From NCBI GenBank assembly GCA_017465625.1, contig JAFTVV010000011.1, positions 1 to 32,317 of the forward strand: 32,317 nt of DNA. The letters are read 5' to 3'. This DNA comes from Oscillospiraceae bacterium. Lineage in GTDB: Bacteria > Bacillota > Clostridia > Oscillospirales > Oscillospiraceae. The first letter of the stretch is position 1; every line of letters starts with the position of its first letter. A model generated the notes under the pieces. It did not search any database. It saw only the letters and a program-made list of their open reading frames with translations, and had not been told where the DNA came from. A program made the translations under genes and the position numbers. This document shows, piece by piece, positions 7,315 to 15,000 of the stretch.

Positions 7315-7980
7315 ATGAGTTTTCAAGATATTATTAAAAATTCCTTTTTGGAAGAGTTTTCTGCCATTTCCGTCAGTACTGCGCTGATTGCGATTGGCCT
7401 TTCCTTTGCACTGAGCCTGTTCATATCCTGGATTTACCGCATCACCTATGGCGGCGTGTGCTACAGCAAAGGTTTTACCCGTTGCCTGATTATGCTGACG
7501 ATGGTCACAACAGTGGTGATCTTGGTGATCTCCTCCAATGTGGTGCTGTCGCTGGGTATGGTGGGCGCATTGTCCATTGTTCGTTTCCGCACAGCCATCA
7601 AAGAGCCTACTGATACGGCATTTCTGTTTTGGGGCATTGCCACTGGTATCATCTGCGGTGCAGGCTACATCGGCGTATCCATACTGGTGACACTGTTACT
7701 GGGCTTGCTGTTTGTTGCTGTACACGCCTTTGCCAAAACGCAAAAACGGGGCAGTTATATGATCGTTTTGCGCTATAGCAAAGGCTGTGAGGCGGTTAAG
7801 ACGGTGGAGCAGCTTCCGCGCTTTGTGCTGAAGAATAAAAACCTGCAGGGCGACCATATAGAACTGGTTGCTGAAGTGGAGCTGACGACACAGGCACTGC
7901 AGACAGTGGAAGCACTGAGCACAGCCGAAGGCGTGCAGGAAATTACCATTATGCGTTCTGTAAGCGGCAGCGTACTGTAA
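7315..7980 (+). CDS. DUF4956 integral membrane protein
   Basis: A 221-residue membrane protein. Start ATG 7315 follows AGAGAGGAAAA. Hydrophobic helices lie at about residues 20-37, 55-75, 100-120 and 122-140, and the family signature GMVGALSIVRFRTAIKEP lies between helices, followed by a soluble tail of about 75 residues. DUF4956 genes commonly neighbour VTC-domain and CotH-domain genes in Firmicutes, as here; I infer that this protein anchors the VTC enzyme or carries its product across the membrane, by analogy with the membrane parts of the yeast VTC complex. It ends at a strong bidirectional terminator. No biochemical role is established to my knowledge. Confidence 0.88.
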   Translation: MSFQDIIKNSFLEEFSAISVSTALIAIGLSFALSLFISWIYRITYGGVCYSKGFTRCLIMLTMVTTVVILVISSNVVLSLGMVGALSIVRFRTAIKEPTDTAFLFWGIATGIICGAGYIGVSILVTLLLGLLFVAVHAFAKTQKRGSYMIVLRYSKGCEAVKTVEQLPRFVLKNKNLQGDHIELVAEVELTTQALQTVEALSTAEGVQEITIMRSVSGSVL

Positions 7981-7986
7981 ATACAA

Positions 7987-8023
7987 ATGACCCCCTTGAA
8001 CAAGGGGGTCATCTTTCTATTTT
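7987..8023. terminator. Bidirectional terminator after DUF4956 gene
   Basis: A 12-bp perfect stem ATGACCCCCTTG/CAAGGGGGTCAT with a two-base loop, then CTTTCTATTTT. It serves the plus-strand operon and probably also the convergent small gene at 8026-8196. Confidence 0.88.
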
Positions 8024-8025
8024 AA

Positions 8026-8196
8026 TCACATTGCAGAGCTGATTTTATTTGTAACAGATTGTGCAGCATCCTCTACTTTTTGAGCGGCTTTTTCCGCCAG
8101 TTTTCTTGTGGGGTTTCCGCTGGGCATCATCATAATCGCTACTGCCCCGGCGGCAGCGCCAACGCCCATAGCGGCTAAAATACCTTTGATGTTCAT
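8026..8196 (-). CDS. Small 56-residue protein, membrane segment plus amphipathic helix
   Basis: A short gene of 56 codons. The product begins MNIKGILAAMGVGAAAGAVA, a glycine/alanine-rich hydrophobic segment up to about residue 23, and continues with a charged helix (RKLAEKAAQKVEDAAQSV). Start ATG 8196 has AAAGGAAGTG at a good distance upstream, and the gene ends next to the bidirectional terminator. The form, a short hydrophobic stretch then a Lys/Glu/Ala helix, resembles YtxH-like small stress proteins of Firmicutes, but it is too short for a firm family call. The function is unknown. Confidence 0.75.
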   Translation of the reverse strand: MNIKGILAAMGVGAAAGAVAIMMMPSGNPTRKLAEKAAQKVEDAAQSVTNKISSAM

Positions 8197-8264
8197 TTGT
8201 ATTCACTTCCTTTCATTTGTATTATGCCCGTAAAAGGTTGCGGTATTTCTTGAAAGGTTTCCCA

Positions 8265-8292
8265 TTGCAATCACAAAAAACTGTGCTATAAT
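8265..8292 (+). promoter_or_regulatory. Sigma-A promoter of the PyrF-like gene
   Basis: TTGCAA, a 16-base spacer and TATAAT, with TGC directly before the -10 box (extended -10). It lies 50 bases before the start codon. Confidence 0.78.
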
Positions 8293-8342
8293 AAAGAAAA
8301 AAGGTATTTTCTGGGACTGAAAATATAAAGGAGGAGTTTTAA

Positions 8343-9221
8343 ATGTCTATGGATCGACTGCAGGAAAAAATCAGAAAGACGAAAAATGTTGCGGTGCTTG
8401 ATTTTGACATAAAACCGGATCAGATTCCCCCTCATATTTTGCGCCAGGAGGTACATTTTGCAAAAGCCTATGCCCGATTTTGCGTGGAGCTGCTGGAAGG
8501 ACTGAAAGGACTTGTACCTGCAGTGCGTTTCAGCTTTTCTGCTTTTGCGTTGCTGGGCGGTGATGGCCTGAGTGCGCTGTCCTTTGTTTCGGAGCAGGCG
8601 CGAAAAATGGGATACTATATTCTGTTGGATGCGCCGGAGGCACTGTCTGCTCAGCGTGCCGAATGCAATGCGGATTTGCTGTTTCAGAATGGGATCACCT
8701 GGAACTTTGATGGTCTGATCATCACCTCGTTTATTGGCAGTGATGCCATTATGCCCTACACGATCCCACTGGAAGATGCAGATAAATCCCTGTTTGTGGC
8801 AGTGCGTACCGGCAATCGCACTGCTCCTGAGCTGCAGGATTTGCTCAGTGGCGGTCGTCACGTTTATGAAGCGCAGGCGGATATCGTCAATCGCTTTAAA
8901 AATCAAAAGGCAACCCGTAGCGGTTATGACCGTGTTGCGCTGATCGGCCCGGCATCGTCTGCGGCTATTTTGAAAAAGCTGCGCGAAAAGTATAAAAATC
9001 TGTTTATTTTAATTGATGGCTACGATTATCCCAACGGTAACGCCAAAAACTGTGCGGAAGCTGCCGACAAGTTAGGACACGGCATTGCTGTTTGCGTGGG
9101 CACATCCGTCACGGCCGCGTGGCAGATATCAGAAAAAGACGGCACGGACTATGTAGAGGATGCAAAAGAGGCTGTCCTTCGGATGAAGAACAACCTGAAG
9201 CGTTATTTCACCATTTTGTAA
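8343..9221 (+). CDS. Orotidine-5'-phosphate decarboxylase-like protein lacking catalytic residues
   Basis: A 292-residue protein with the outline of group 2 orotidine-5'-phosphate decarboxylases (PyrF, last step of UMP synthesis). Matching strands: LVPAVRFSFSAFALLGGDGL (57-75), YYILLDAPEAL (91-101), DGLIITSFIGSDAIMPY (123-139), LFVAVRTGNRTAPELQDLL (150-168), VALIGPASSAAILKKLRE (198-215), FILIDGYD (221-228). The catalytic D-x-K-R-G-D segment reads DAPEAL (96-101): Lys is Pro98 and the second Asp is Leu101. The lysine of VKPQ is Arg62, the PGYGAQGG phosphate loop reads DGYDYPNGNA (225-234), and the SSR phosphate-binding Arg is replaced by GTS (253-255). Decarboxylation is therefore very unlikely. 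Ribosome site AAAGGAGGAG. It is a monocistronic gene with its own promoter, not in a pyr operon. A binding or regulatory role is possible but unproven. Confidence 0.72.
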   Translation: MSMDRLQEKIRKTKNVAVLDFDIKPDQIPPHILRQEVHFAKAYARFCVELLEGLKGLVPAVRFSFSAFALLGGDGLSALSFVSEQARKMGYYILLDAPEALSAQRAECNADLLFQNGITWNFDGLIITSFIGSDAIMPYTIPLEDADKSLFVAVRTGNRTAPELQDLLSGGRHVYEAQADIVNRFKNQKATRSGYDRVALIGPASSAAILKKLREKYKNLFILIDGYDYPNGNAKNCAEAADKLGHGIAVCVGTSVTAAWQISEKDGTDYVEDAKEAVLRMKNNLKRYFTIL

Positions 9222-9228
9222 GCACGAT

Positions 9229-9254
9229 GTAGGGGACAAGTGTTGTCCCCGGGC
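9229..9254 (+). repeat. GTAGGGG-type hairpin repeat, copy 4
   Basis: GTAGGGGACAA forms an 8-bp stem GGGGACAA/TTGTCCCC (9232-9239/9243-9250), then GGGC. It sits between the convergent PyrF-like and lipoprotein genes and could also slow transcription there, though no T-run follows. Confidence 0.55.
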
Positions 9255-9267
9255 AGTAATTCTATGT

Positions 9268-9516
9268 TTAGCGTTTGCTTGCGCCACCGGTTAAGTCTTC
9301 AATCAGACCTTCAGGATTCAGGTGGGTATCGTCCACATTGGTGTCGGGTACGTTCGTACCCATGGTGGGATCAATAATAGGGGTTGTTACCTGAGGAGCT
9401 GTGTTTTGTGTGCCGTTATCGGTTGTGATTTCGGGATTCTCGTCTTTGCCCATACGGCAAGCACACAGCGCCAGCGCCAAAGTGAATACCAGTGCGAAAA
9501 TAGCAAATTTTTTCAT
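9268..9516 (-). CDS. Small secreted lipoprotein
   Basis: An 82-residue protein starting MKKFAIFALVFTLALALCAC. This is a lipoprotein signal peptide with Lys-Lys, a hydrophobic core and a Cys at 18 or 20; Cys20 with Ala19 before it fits the cleavage rule better. The mature part is acidic and rich in Thr, Asn, Pro and Asp, with no recognised domain, so it is probably a disordered surface peptide. ATG 9516 is chosen over upstream in-frame starts because AGGAGG lies directly before it and the signal peptide begins there. The function is unknown. Confidence 0.8.
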   Translation of the reverse strand: MKKFAIFALVFTLALALCACRMGKDENPEITTDNGTQNTAPQVTTPIIDPTMGTNVPDTNVDDTHLNPEGLIEDLTGGASKR

Positions 9517-9567
9517 AATATCCTCCTGTATTTGGAATACATTTTCAGTATTTCCCGGAGAAGGAGA

Positions 9568-9597
9568 TTTATACATTTTAATTTTTAAAATGTTGAA
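9568..9597 (-). promoter_or_regulatory. Candidate promoter of the small lipoprotein gene
   Basis: On the minus strand: TTCAAC, an 18-base spacer and TATAAA, about 50 bases before the start codon. It lies back to back with the ferredoxin promoter at 9605-9633. Confidence 0.45.
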
Positions 9598-9604
9598 ATA
9601 CCCA

Positions 9605-9633
9605 TTGCTATTTTTGGAGTTATCCTGTATAAT
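9605..9633 (+). promoter_or_regulatory. Sigma-A promoter of the ferredoxin gene
   Basis: TTGCTA, a 17-base spacer and a perfect TATAAT, 34 bases before the start codon. Confidence 0.8.
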
Positions 9634-9667
9634 TATCAGGAAATAATAAAAAGGAGAATTCTTTCCG

Positions 9668-10054
9668 ATGAAGAAGTTAATGGTAAAGAAAACCGCAGAA
9701 TGTATGGCTTGTCTGGAATGCGTGCGTGCATGCTCCAATGCCTTTTTTAAGACCTTTGATCCGGACCTGAGCTGTATCAAGGTTGTTGCTAAGGGTACGG
9801 GTGCAAAGCCGATGACCTGTATTCAGTGCGGCAAATGTGCAAAGGTATGCGAAGCCGGTGCTATTACCCAGAATCCCAAGACCGGTGTTTATATGATCAA
9901 CAAGAAGCTGTGCACCTCCTGTGGCAAATGCGTAGAGGAATGCCCGATGAAGGTGATGGTTTGCCCTGCGGAAGGCCCTACCACCAAGTGTATTGCCTGC
10001 GGCATTTGCGTCAAGGCGTGCCCCATGGAAATTCTGGAAATCGTAGAAAAGTAA
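9668..10054 (+). CDS. Polyferredoxin with four [4Fe-4S] binding motifs
   Basis: A 128-residue iron-sulfur protein. Four C-x2-C-x2-C-x3-C motifs are visible, with Cys at 12/15/18/22, 51/54/57/61, 82/85/88/92 and 108/111/114/118, plus extra Cys36 and Cys99. This is the arrangement of electron-transfer subunits such as HydN, HycB and CooF, here in very compact form. No partner oxidoreductase gene lies beside it and it has its own promoter and terminator, so it may be a free electron carrier. Its redox partner cannot be told from the sequence. Ribosome site AAGGAG is 11 bases before the ATG, slightly long. Confidence 0.9.
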   Translation: MKKLMVKKTAECMACLECVRACSNAFFKTFDPDLSCIKVVAKGTGAKPMTCIQCGKCAKVCEAGAITQNPKTGVYMINKKLCTSCGKCVEECPMKVMVCPAEGPTTKCIACGICVKACPMEILEIVEK

Positions 10055-10061
10055 GCTACAT

Positions 10062-10096
10062 AAAAAGCCTGTTGCCAAAGTGCAGCAGGCTTTTTT
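10062..10096 (+). terminator. Terminator after ferredoxin gene
   Basis: A 14-bp stem AAAAAGCCTGTTGC/GCAGCAGGCTTTTT (one G-T pair), a six-base loop and a T-run ending the arm. Confidence 0.88.
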
Positions 10097-10143
10097 CGTT
10101 AGAAAAAAGTGTAACCAAAATGACGATTTTACACCAATTTTAA

Positions 10144-10172
10144 TTGCATATTTGTAACCGTTGTGGTATACT
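10144..10172 (+). promoter_or_regulatory. Sigma-A promoter at the head of the murB-DUF4317 gene run
   Basis: TTGCAT, a 17-base spacer and TATACT, 28 bases before the murB start. It is the only strong promoter I found before a run of thirteen closely packed genes; internal promoters inside coding regions were not excluded. Confidence 0.75.
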
Positions 10173-10200
10173 GTTTAATATCATACACCCGGAGGCGTTT

Positions 10201-11112
10201 ATGACTGAAATGACGGATTTTCAGAGGAAAATATCCACTTTATTACCGGATTTTTCTCTTTCTTTTAACGAACCGCTGAAAAACCACACCTCCTTCCGCA
10301 TTGGAGGACCTGCAGAGGTGATGGTAACGCCCAAGAGCGTACAAGAGTTGTCCCGTATATTGGAAGTGTCCGCTGTATTGGACACAAAACCCTATATATT
10401 AGGCGCAGGAACAAACATTCTGATGCCGGATGAAGGACTGAAAGGACTGACCGTCTGCCTGAAGGACGGCCTGGACGATCTTGCGTTGCTGGATGAGACC
10501 CATATTGCTGTGGGTGCAGGCGTCACAATGACCAAGGCGGCAGTGTTTGCGGCAAATCACGGTCTGTCCGGCATGGAATTTGCCCACGGTATTCCCGGTA
10601 CGGTAGGGGGCGGCGTGTATATGAACGCCGGTGCCTATGGCGGTGAGATTCAGGACATCTGCCAGTGCGTGGATGTGCTGGATACCAAGGGCATTTTGCG
10701 CACCTTCACAAAAGAAGAAATGGTTTTTTCCTACCGGCATAGTCAGTTGGAGACCGAAGGCGGCATTGTTGTGGGTGCTGTTTTTGCCCTTGTAAAAAAG
10801 CCGGTTGAGGAAATTAAGGCGCGTATGCAAGAGCTGATGGCAAAGCGCAAGGCTTCTCAGCCTTTGGATAAGCCATCTGCCGGTTCGGCATTCAAACGTC
10901 CGGTAGGTGGATATGCCGCCGCGCTGATTGACGGTGCCGGGCTGAAGGGCTATCAGGTAGGCGGTGCTGCAGTTTCTGAAAAACACGCCGGCTTTGTGGT
11001 GAATCTGAAGGATGCCACTGCGGCAGATGTGCGCAAGGTACTGCAAGAGGTATCGGACATCGTATTTGAAAAAACCGGCATTCGTTTAGAGCCGGAAGTT
11101 CGGATCTGGTAA
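10201..11112 (+). CDS. murB: UDP-N-acetylenolpyruvoylglucosamine reductase
   Basis: A 303-residue FAD enzyme of peptidoglycan synthesis; it reduces UDP-GlcNAc-enolpyruvate to UDP-N-acetylmuramate with NADPH in the cytoplasm. Marks: N-terminal HTSFRIGGPAEVMV, FAD-binding GAGTNILMPDEGL near 68, GMEFAHGIPGTVGGGVYMNAG, active-site SYRHSQ near 177, the catalytic serine in SAGSAFKRP near 229, and the final EPEVRIW glutamate. Length and the missing extra Tyr loop fit the type II form of Gram-positives. ATG 10201 is chosen over upstream codons for its CGGAGG ribosome site and because the promoter lies just before it. It is directly followed by whiA; in most Firmicutes rapZ and yvcK come between. Confidence 0.97.
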   Translation: MTEMTDFQRKISTLLPDFSLSFNEPLKNHTSFRIGGPAEVMVTPKSVQELSRILEVSAVLDTKPYILGAGTNILMPDEGLKGLTVCLKDGLDDLALLDETHIAVGAGVTMTKAAVFAANHGLSGMEFAHGIPGTVGGGVYMNAGAYGGEIQDICQCVDVLDTKGILRTFTKEEMVFSYRHSQLETEGGIVVGAVFALVKKPVEEIKARMQELMAKRKASQPLDKPSAGSAFKRPVGGYAAALIDGAGLKGYQVGGAAVSEKHAGFVVNLKDATAADVRKVLQEVSDIVFEKTGIRLEPEVRIW

Positions 11113-11146
11113 AAAAGAAGCATTTTACGGAAAGGAGGTCACTCAA

Positions 11147-12061
11147 ATGGCAAGTTCTTTTTCTGCGGGCGCGAAGGTGGAGCTGTGTAAGAGCGCACCC
11201 CAAAAGTCCTGCTGTGCTCTGGCAGAGTGCTTTGGCATTTTGCTGTTTTGCAACAGCTTTGGTGCGGACGGCATTCGCATTATTACCGAAAGTCAGGAAT
11301 TTGCGCAGATGCTGCCCAGATTATTTCGGAAAGCATTTGGGGTGACCTTTGATGTTCAGCCGGAAACCCCGGAGCAGGGCAAGCAGGTGTTTGCTGTTAC
11401 AGACGGGGATAAAATCCGAACGATTATGGGCAGCTATGGTTTTGACGCCAAAAACACGGTTGCATTGCACATCAATCTGCCCATTGTGGAAGAGGATTGC
11501 TGCAAGGCTGCATTTCTTCGGGGTGCTTTTTTGGCAGGCGGCTCTGTAACAGATCCGGGAAAAGCCTACCATTTAGAACTGGCAACCATCCATCAGGGCG
11601 TGTCCCGTCAGGCCTATACCCTGATGCAGGAAGTGTTGGGCTTTTACCCGAAGATTGCCAAGCGTGGCGGTGGACAGGTGCTTTACCTGAAGCAAAGCGA
11701 TCAGATTTCCGACTGCTTAGCCTATTTGGGCGCTTCGGTGGCTTCGATGGGTATTATCGAGGCAAAATTGGAAAAAGAGTTAAACAATAAAGTCAACCGT
11801 CGCTGCAACTGTGACGAGGCCAATACCTCCAAGGTTGTTGAAGCGGCACAGGAACAGCTGAATGCCATTCGCATTTTGCGGGAGAAGGGAATATTGGAAC
11901 AGCTGGCACCTAAAATGCAGCAGGCGTTTATTGCCCGTGAGCAAAATCCTGCGGCTTCTTTGACGGAATTGGCTGCGATGATGGAGCCGCCCATTACAAA
12001 ACCGGCGATGAATCATCGCCTGAAGAAGCTTGTAGAACTTTCCAAGGAGGTTACCCAATGA
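11147..12061 (+). CDS. whiA: DNA-binding protein WhiA
   Basis: A 304-residue WhiA family protein: an N-terminal degenerate LAGLIDADG homing-endonuclease-like fold (AAFLRGAFLAGGSVTDPGKAYHLEL near 120-145) and a C-terminal helix-turn-helix (SLTELAAMMEPPITKPAMNHRLKKL near 265-295). The linker NRRCNCDEANTSKVVEAA is typical. In Streptomyces it controls sporulation; in Bacillus it affects cell division and chromosome segregation. Ribosome site AAAGGAGG. It begins 34 bases after murB, and its stop overlaps the dnaE start as ATGA, so whiA and dnaE are translationally coupled. Confidence 0.95.
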   Translation: MASSFSAGAKVELCKSAPQKSCCALAECFGILLFCNSFGADGIRIITESQEFAQMLPRLFRKAFGVTFDVQPETPEQGKQVFAVTDGDKIRTIMGSYGFDAKNTVALHINLPIVEEDCCKAAFLRGAFLAGGSVTDPGKAYHLELATIHQGVSRQAYTLMQEVLGFYPKIAKRGGGQVLYLKQSDQISDCLAYLGASVASMGIIEAKLEKELNNKVNRRCNCDEANTSKVVEAAQEQLNAIRILREKGILEQLAPKMQQAFIAREQNPAASLTELAAMMEPPITKPAMNHRLKKLVELSKEVTQ

Positions 12062-15000
12062 GCTTTGTGCATTTACACGTTCATACTGAGTATAGCCTTC
12101 TGGACGGTGCTTGTCGCATTGCGGGAATGATGGATCGGGTGAAGGAATTGGGGCAGACGGCCATTGCCATCACCGATCACGGTGTGATGTACGGCTGTAT
12201 TGATTTTTATAAAGTGGCCATGGCGGCTGGCGTGAAGCCAATTATCGGCTGTGAGGTATATGTATCCCGTCGCCGTATGGAAGACCGTGTCCACGGCATT
12301 GACAATGATGCTTATCATTTGGTGCTTTTGTGCAAGGATCGGCAAGGTTATGAGAATCTGTGCCTGCTGGTCTCTGAGGCATTTGAAAGGGGCTTTTACG
12401 GCAAACCCCGTGTGGATTTAGACCTGTTGCGCAAGCATCACGAGGGCCTGATTGCCACCTCTGCCTGTCTGGCAGGCGCAATTCCTCAGGCACTTTTAAA
12501 TGAAGATTATGACGCGGCGAAGGCTTATGCATTGAACCTGAGCGACATTTTTGGACCGGATCACTTTTATCTGGAAATTCAGGATCACGGCATTGCTGAG
12601 CAGCAGCCGGTCAATCAGGGCATTTTGCGCATTGCAAGAGAGACCGGATTGCCTTTGGTTGCCACCAATGATGCCCATTACCTGCGAAGAGCGGATGCCA
12701 AAATGCAGGATGTGCTGCTGTGCGTGCAAACCGGTAAGACTGTGGATGATCCCAACCGTATGCGTTTTGAAACCGAGGAATTTTACCTCAAGAGCGAAGC
12801 GGAAATGCGGGAGCTGTTTCCCACCTGCCCGGAGGCGATAGAAAACACAGCCATGATCGCAGAACGCTGCAATGTGGAATTTGTGTTTAATGAATACCAT
12901 TTGCCTTCTTTCCCTGTGCCTGAGGGCTATACCAATGAGGCGTATTTCCGCAAGCTTTGCGCCGATGGCTTTGTGGAGCGCTATCCGGATGCACCCGAAA
13001 GCTATCGGGAACGTCTGGAGTACGAAATCGGTGTCATTAGCCGTATGGGGTATGTAAACTATTACCTCATCGTATGGGATTTTATCCGCTACGCCAAAGA
13101 AAACGGCATTCCTGTCGGTCCCGGACGTGGCTCCGGCGCTGCTTCCATCGTGGCATACTGTATGCATATCACGGAAGTGGATCCGATGAAGTATGCCTTG
13201 ATTTTTGAACGCTTTTTGAATCCGGAACGGGTGAGTATGCCCGACTTCGATACGGACTTCTGTCAGGAGCGCCGGGGCGAGGTAATTGACTATGTGATGC
13301 GCAAATACGGCGCTGATCACGTGGCGCAGATTGCGACCTTCGGTACGATGGCGGCCCGTGGAGCGATTCGCGATGTGGGACGTGCGCTGAACTTTTCTTA
13401 TGCACAAACCGATGTGGTGGCAAAGCTGGTGCCCACCACACTGCACATCACCTTAAAAGAGGCACTGGAGGTTTCTCCTCAGCTGAAGCAGATGTACGAG
13501 GATGACGAAAAGGTACGGGAGCTGATTGATACAGCCATGTCCCTGGAAGGTATGCCCCGTAACACCTCTACCCACGCCGCCGGTGTGGTGATTACAGCCG
13601 AACCGGTGCGGACGTATGTGCCGCTGTCTAAGAATGACGATACCATCGTCACCCAGTATACCATGACCACCATCGAGGAATTGGGTCTTCTGAAGATGGA
13701 CTTTCTGGGTCTGCGCAACCTGACGGTGATTGAGGATGCCCAGCAGCAGATTCGCCGCAAGCAGCCGGATTTCGACATCAATAAAGTGCCGGATAATGAC
13801 CCTGAAACCTTTAAAATGCTGGCTGAAGGAAAAACCCAGGGTGTTTTTCAGTTGGAATCTGCCGGCATTACCGGCGTGTGCGTCAATATGCGTCCGACTT
13901 CCATTGAAGATATGACCGCTATTGTGGCGCTGTACCGTCCCGGTCCGATGGATTCCATTCCCAAATTTATTGCCAACAAGCTGGATAGCCGCAAGATTAC
14001 CTATAAGACGCCGCTTTTAGAGCCGATTCTGAAGGTCACCTACGGTTGCATCGTCTATCAGGAGCAGGTTATCGAGATTTTCCGATCTCTGGGCGGTTAT
14101 ACCATGGGTCAGGCCGACAATATTCGCCGTGCCATCTCCAAAAAGAAGATGAAGGTCATCGAGTCTGAACGGAAGGTGTTCGTATACGGTGATGCGGAGC
14201 AGGGGATTCCCGGCTGTATTCATAAAGGCGTTCCGGAAGCGGTTGCACAGTCCATTTATGACGAGATCGTGGACTTTGCCAACTATGCATTTAATAAGGC
14301 ACATGCGGTTTGTTATGCGGTGGTATCCTACCAAACGGCGTATTTGAAGTGCCACTATCCCCACGAATATATGGCGGCACTGATGACCTCTGTGCTGGAC
14401 AATGCCATAAAGGTATCCGTATACATCAACGAATGTAAGGAGCTGGGCATTCGGACACTTCCTCCGGATATTAACCATTCTGAAGACAAGTTTACCGTAG
14501 AAGGGGACTGCATCCGATTTGGTATGGGTGCGGTAAAGAATGTGGGACGGGGTCTGATTCGTTCAATGTCTGCCCATCGTGCTCAGGACGGCCCGTTCCA
14601 ATCTCTGGAGGATTTCATCCAGCGAATGGGTGACGAGCTGAATAAGCGTGCTGTGGAAAACTTCATCAAGTGCGGTGCAATGGACAGCTTCGGTTATCAC
14701 CGCAGTCAGCTGCTTGCGGTATATGAGACCATGATGGACTCTATTTCTTCATCCAAAAAGAAGAATCTGGATGGACAAATGGGTCTGTTTGGAATGATGA
14801 ATCAAGATCCGGCTGTGGCCATTCCCATCCCGGATATGGCAGAACGAAGCAAGGCAGAATTGATGCTGATGGAAAAGGAAACCACCGGCATTTACCTGTC
14901 CGGTCATCCGATGGATGATTACCGTGCCTATCTGAAAAATACCCACGTTGTACCGATCGCAGATCTGATGGGCGAGGAATCTGCTTATACCGACGATCAG

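Noticed and set aside
9517-9780. An upstream start for the small lipoprotein
   Set aside because: It overlaps the ferredoxin gene and promoter, and the lipoprotein signal peptide begins at 9516 after AGGAGG.
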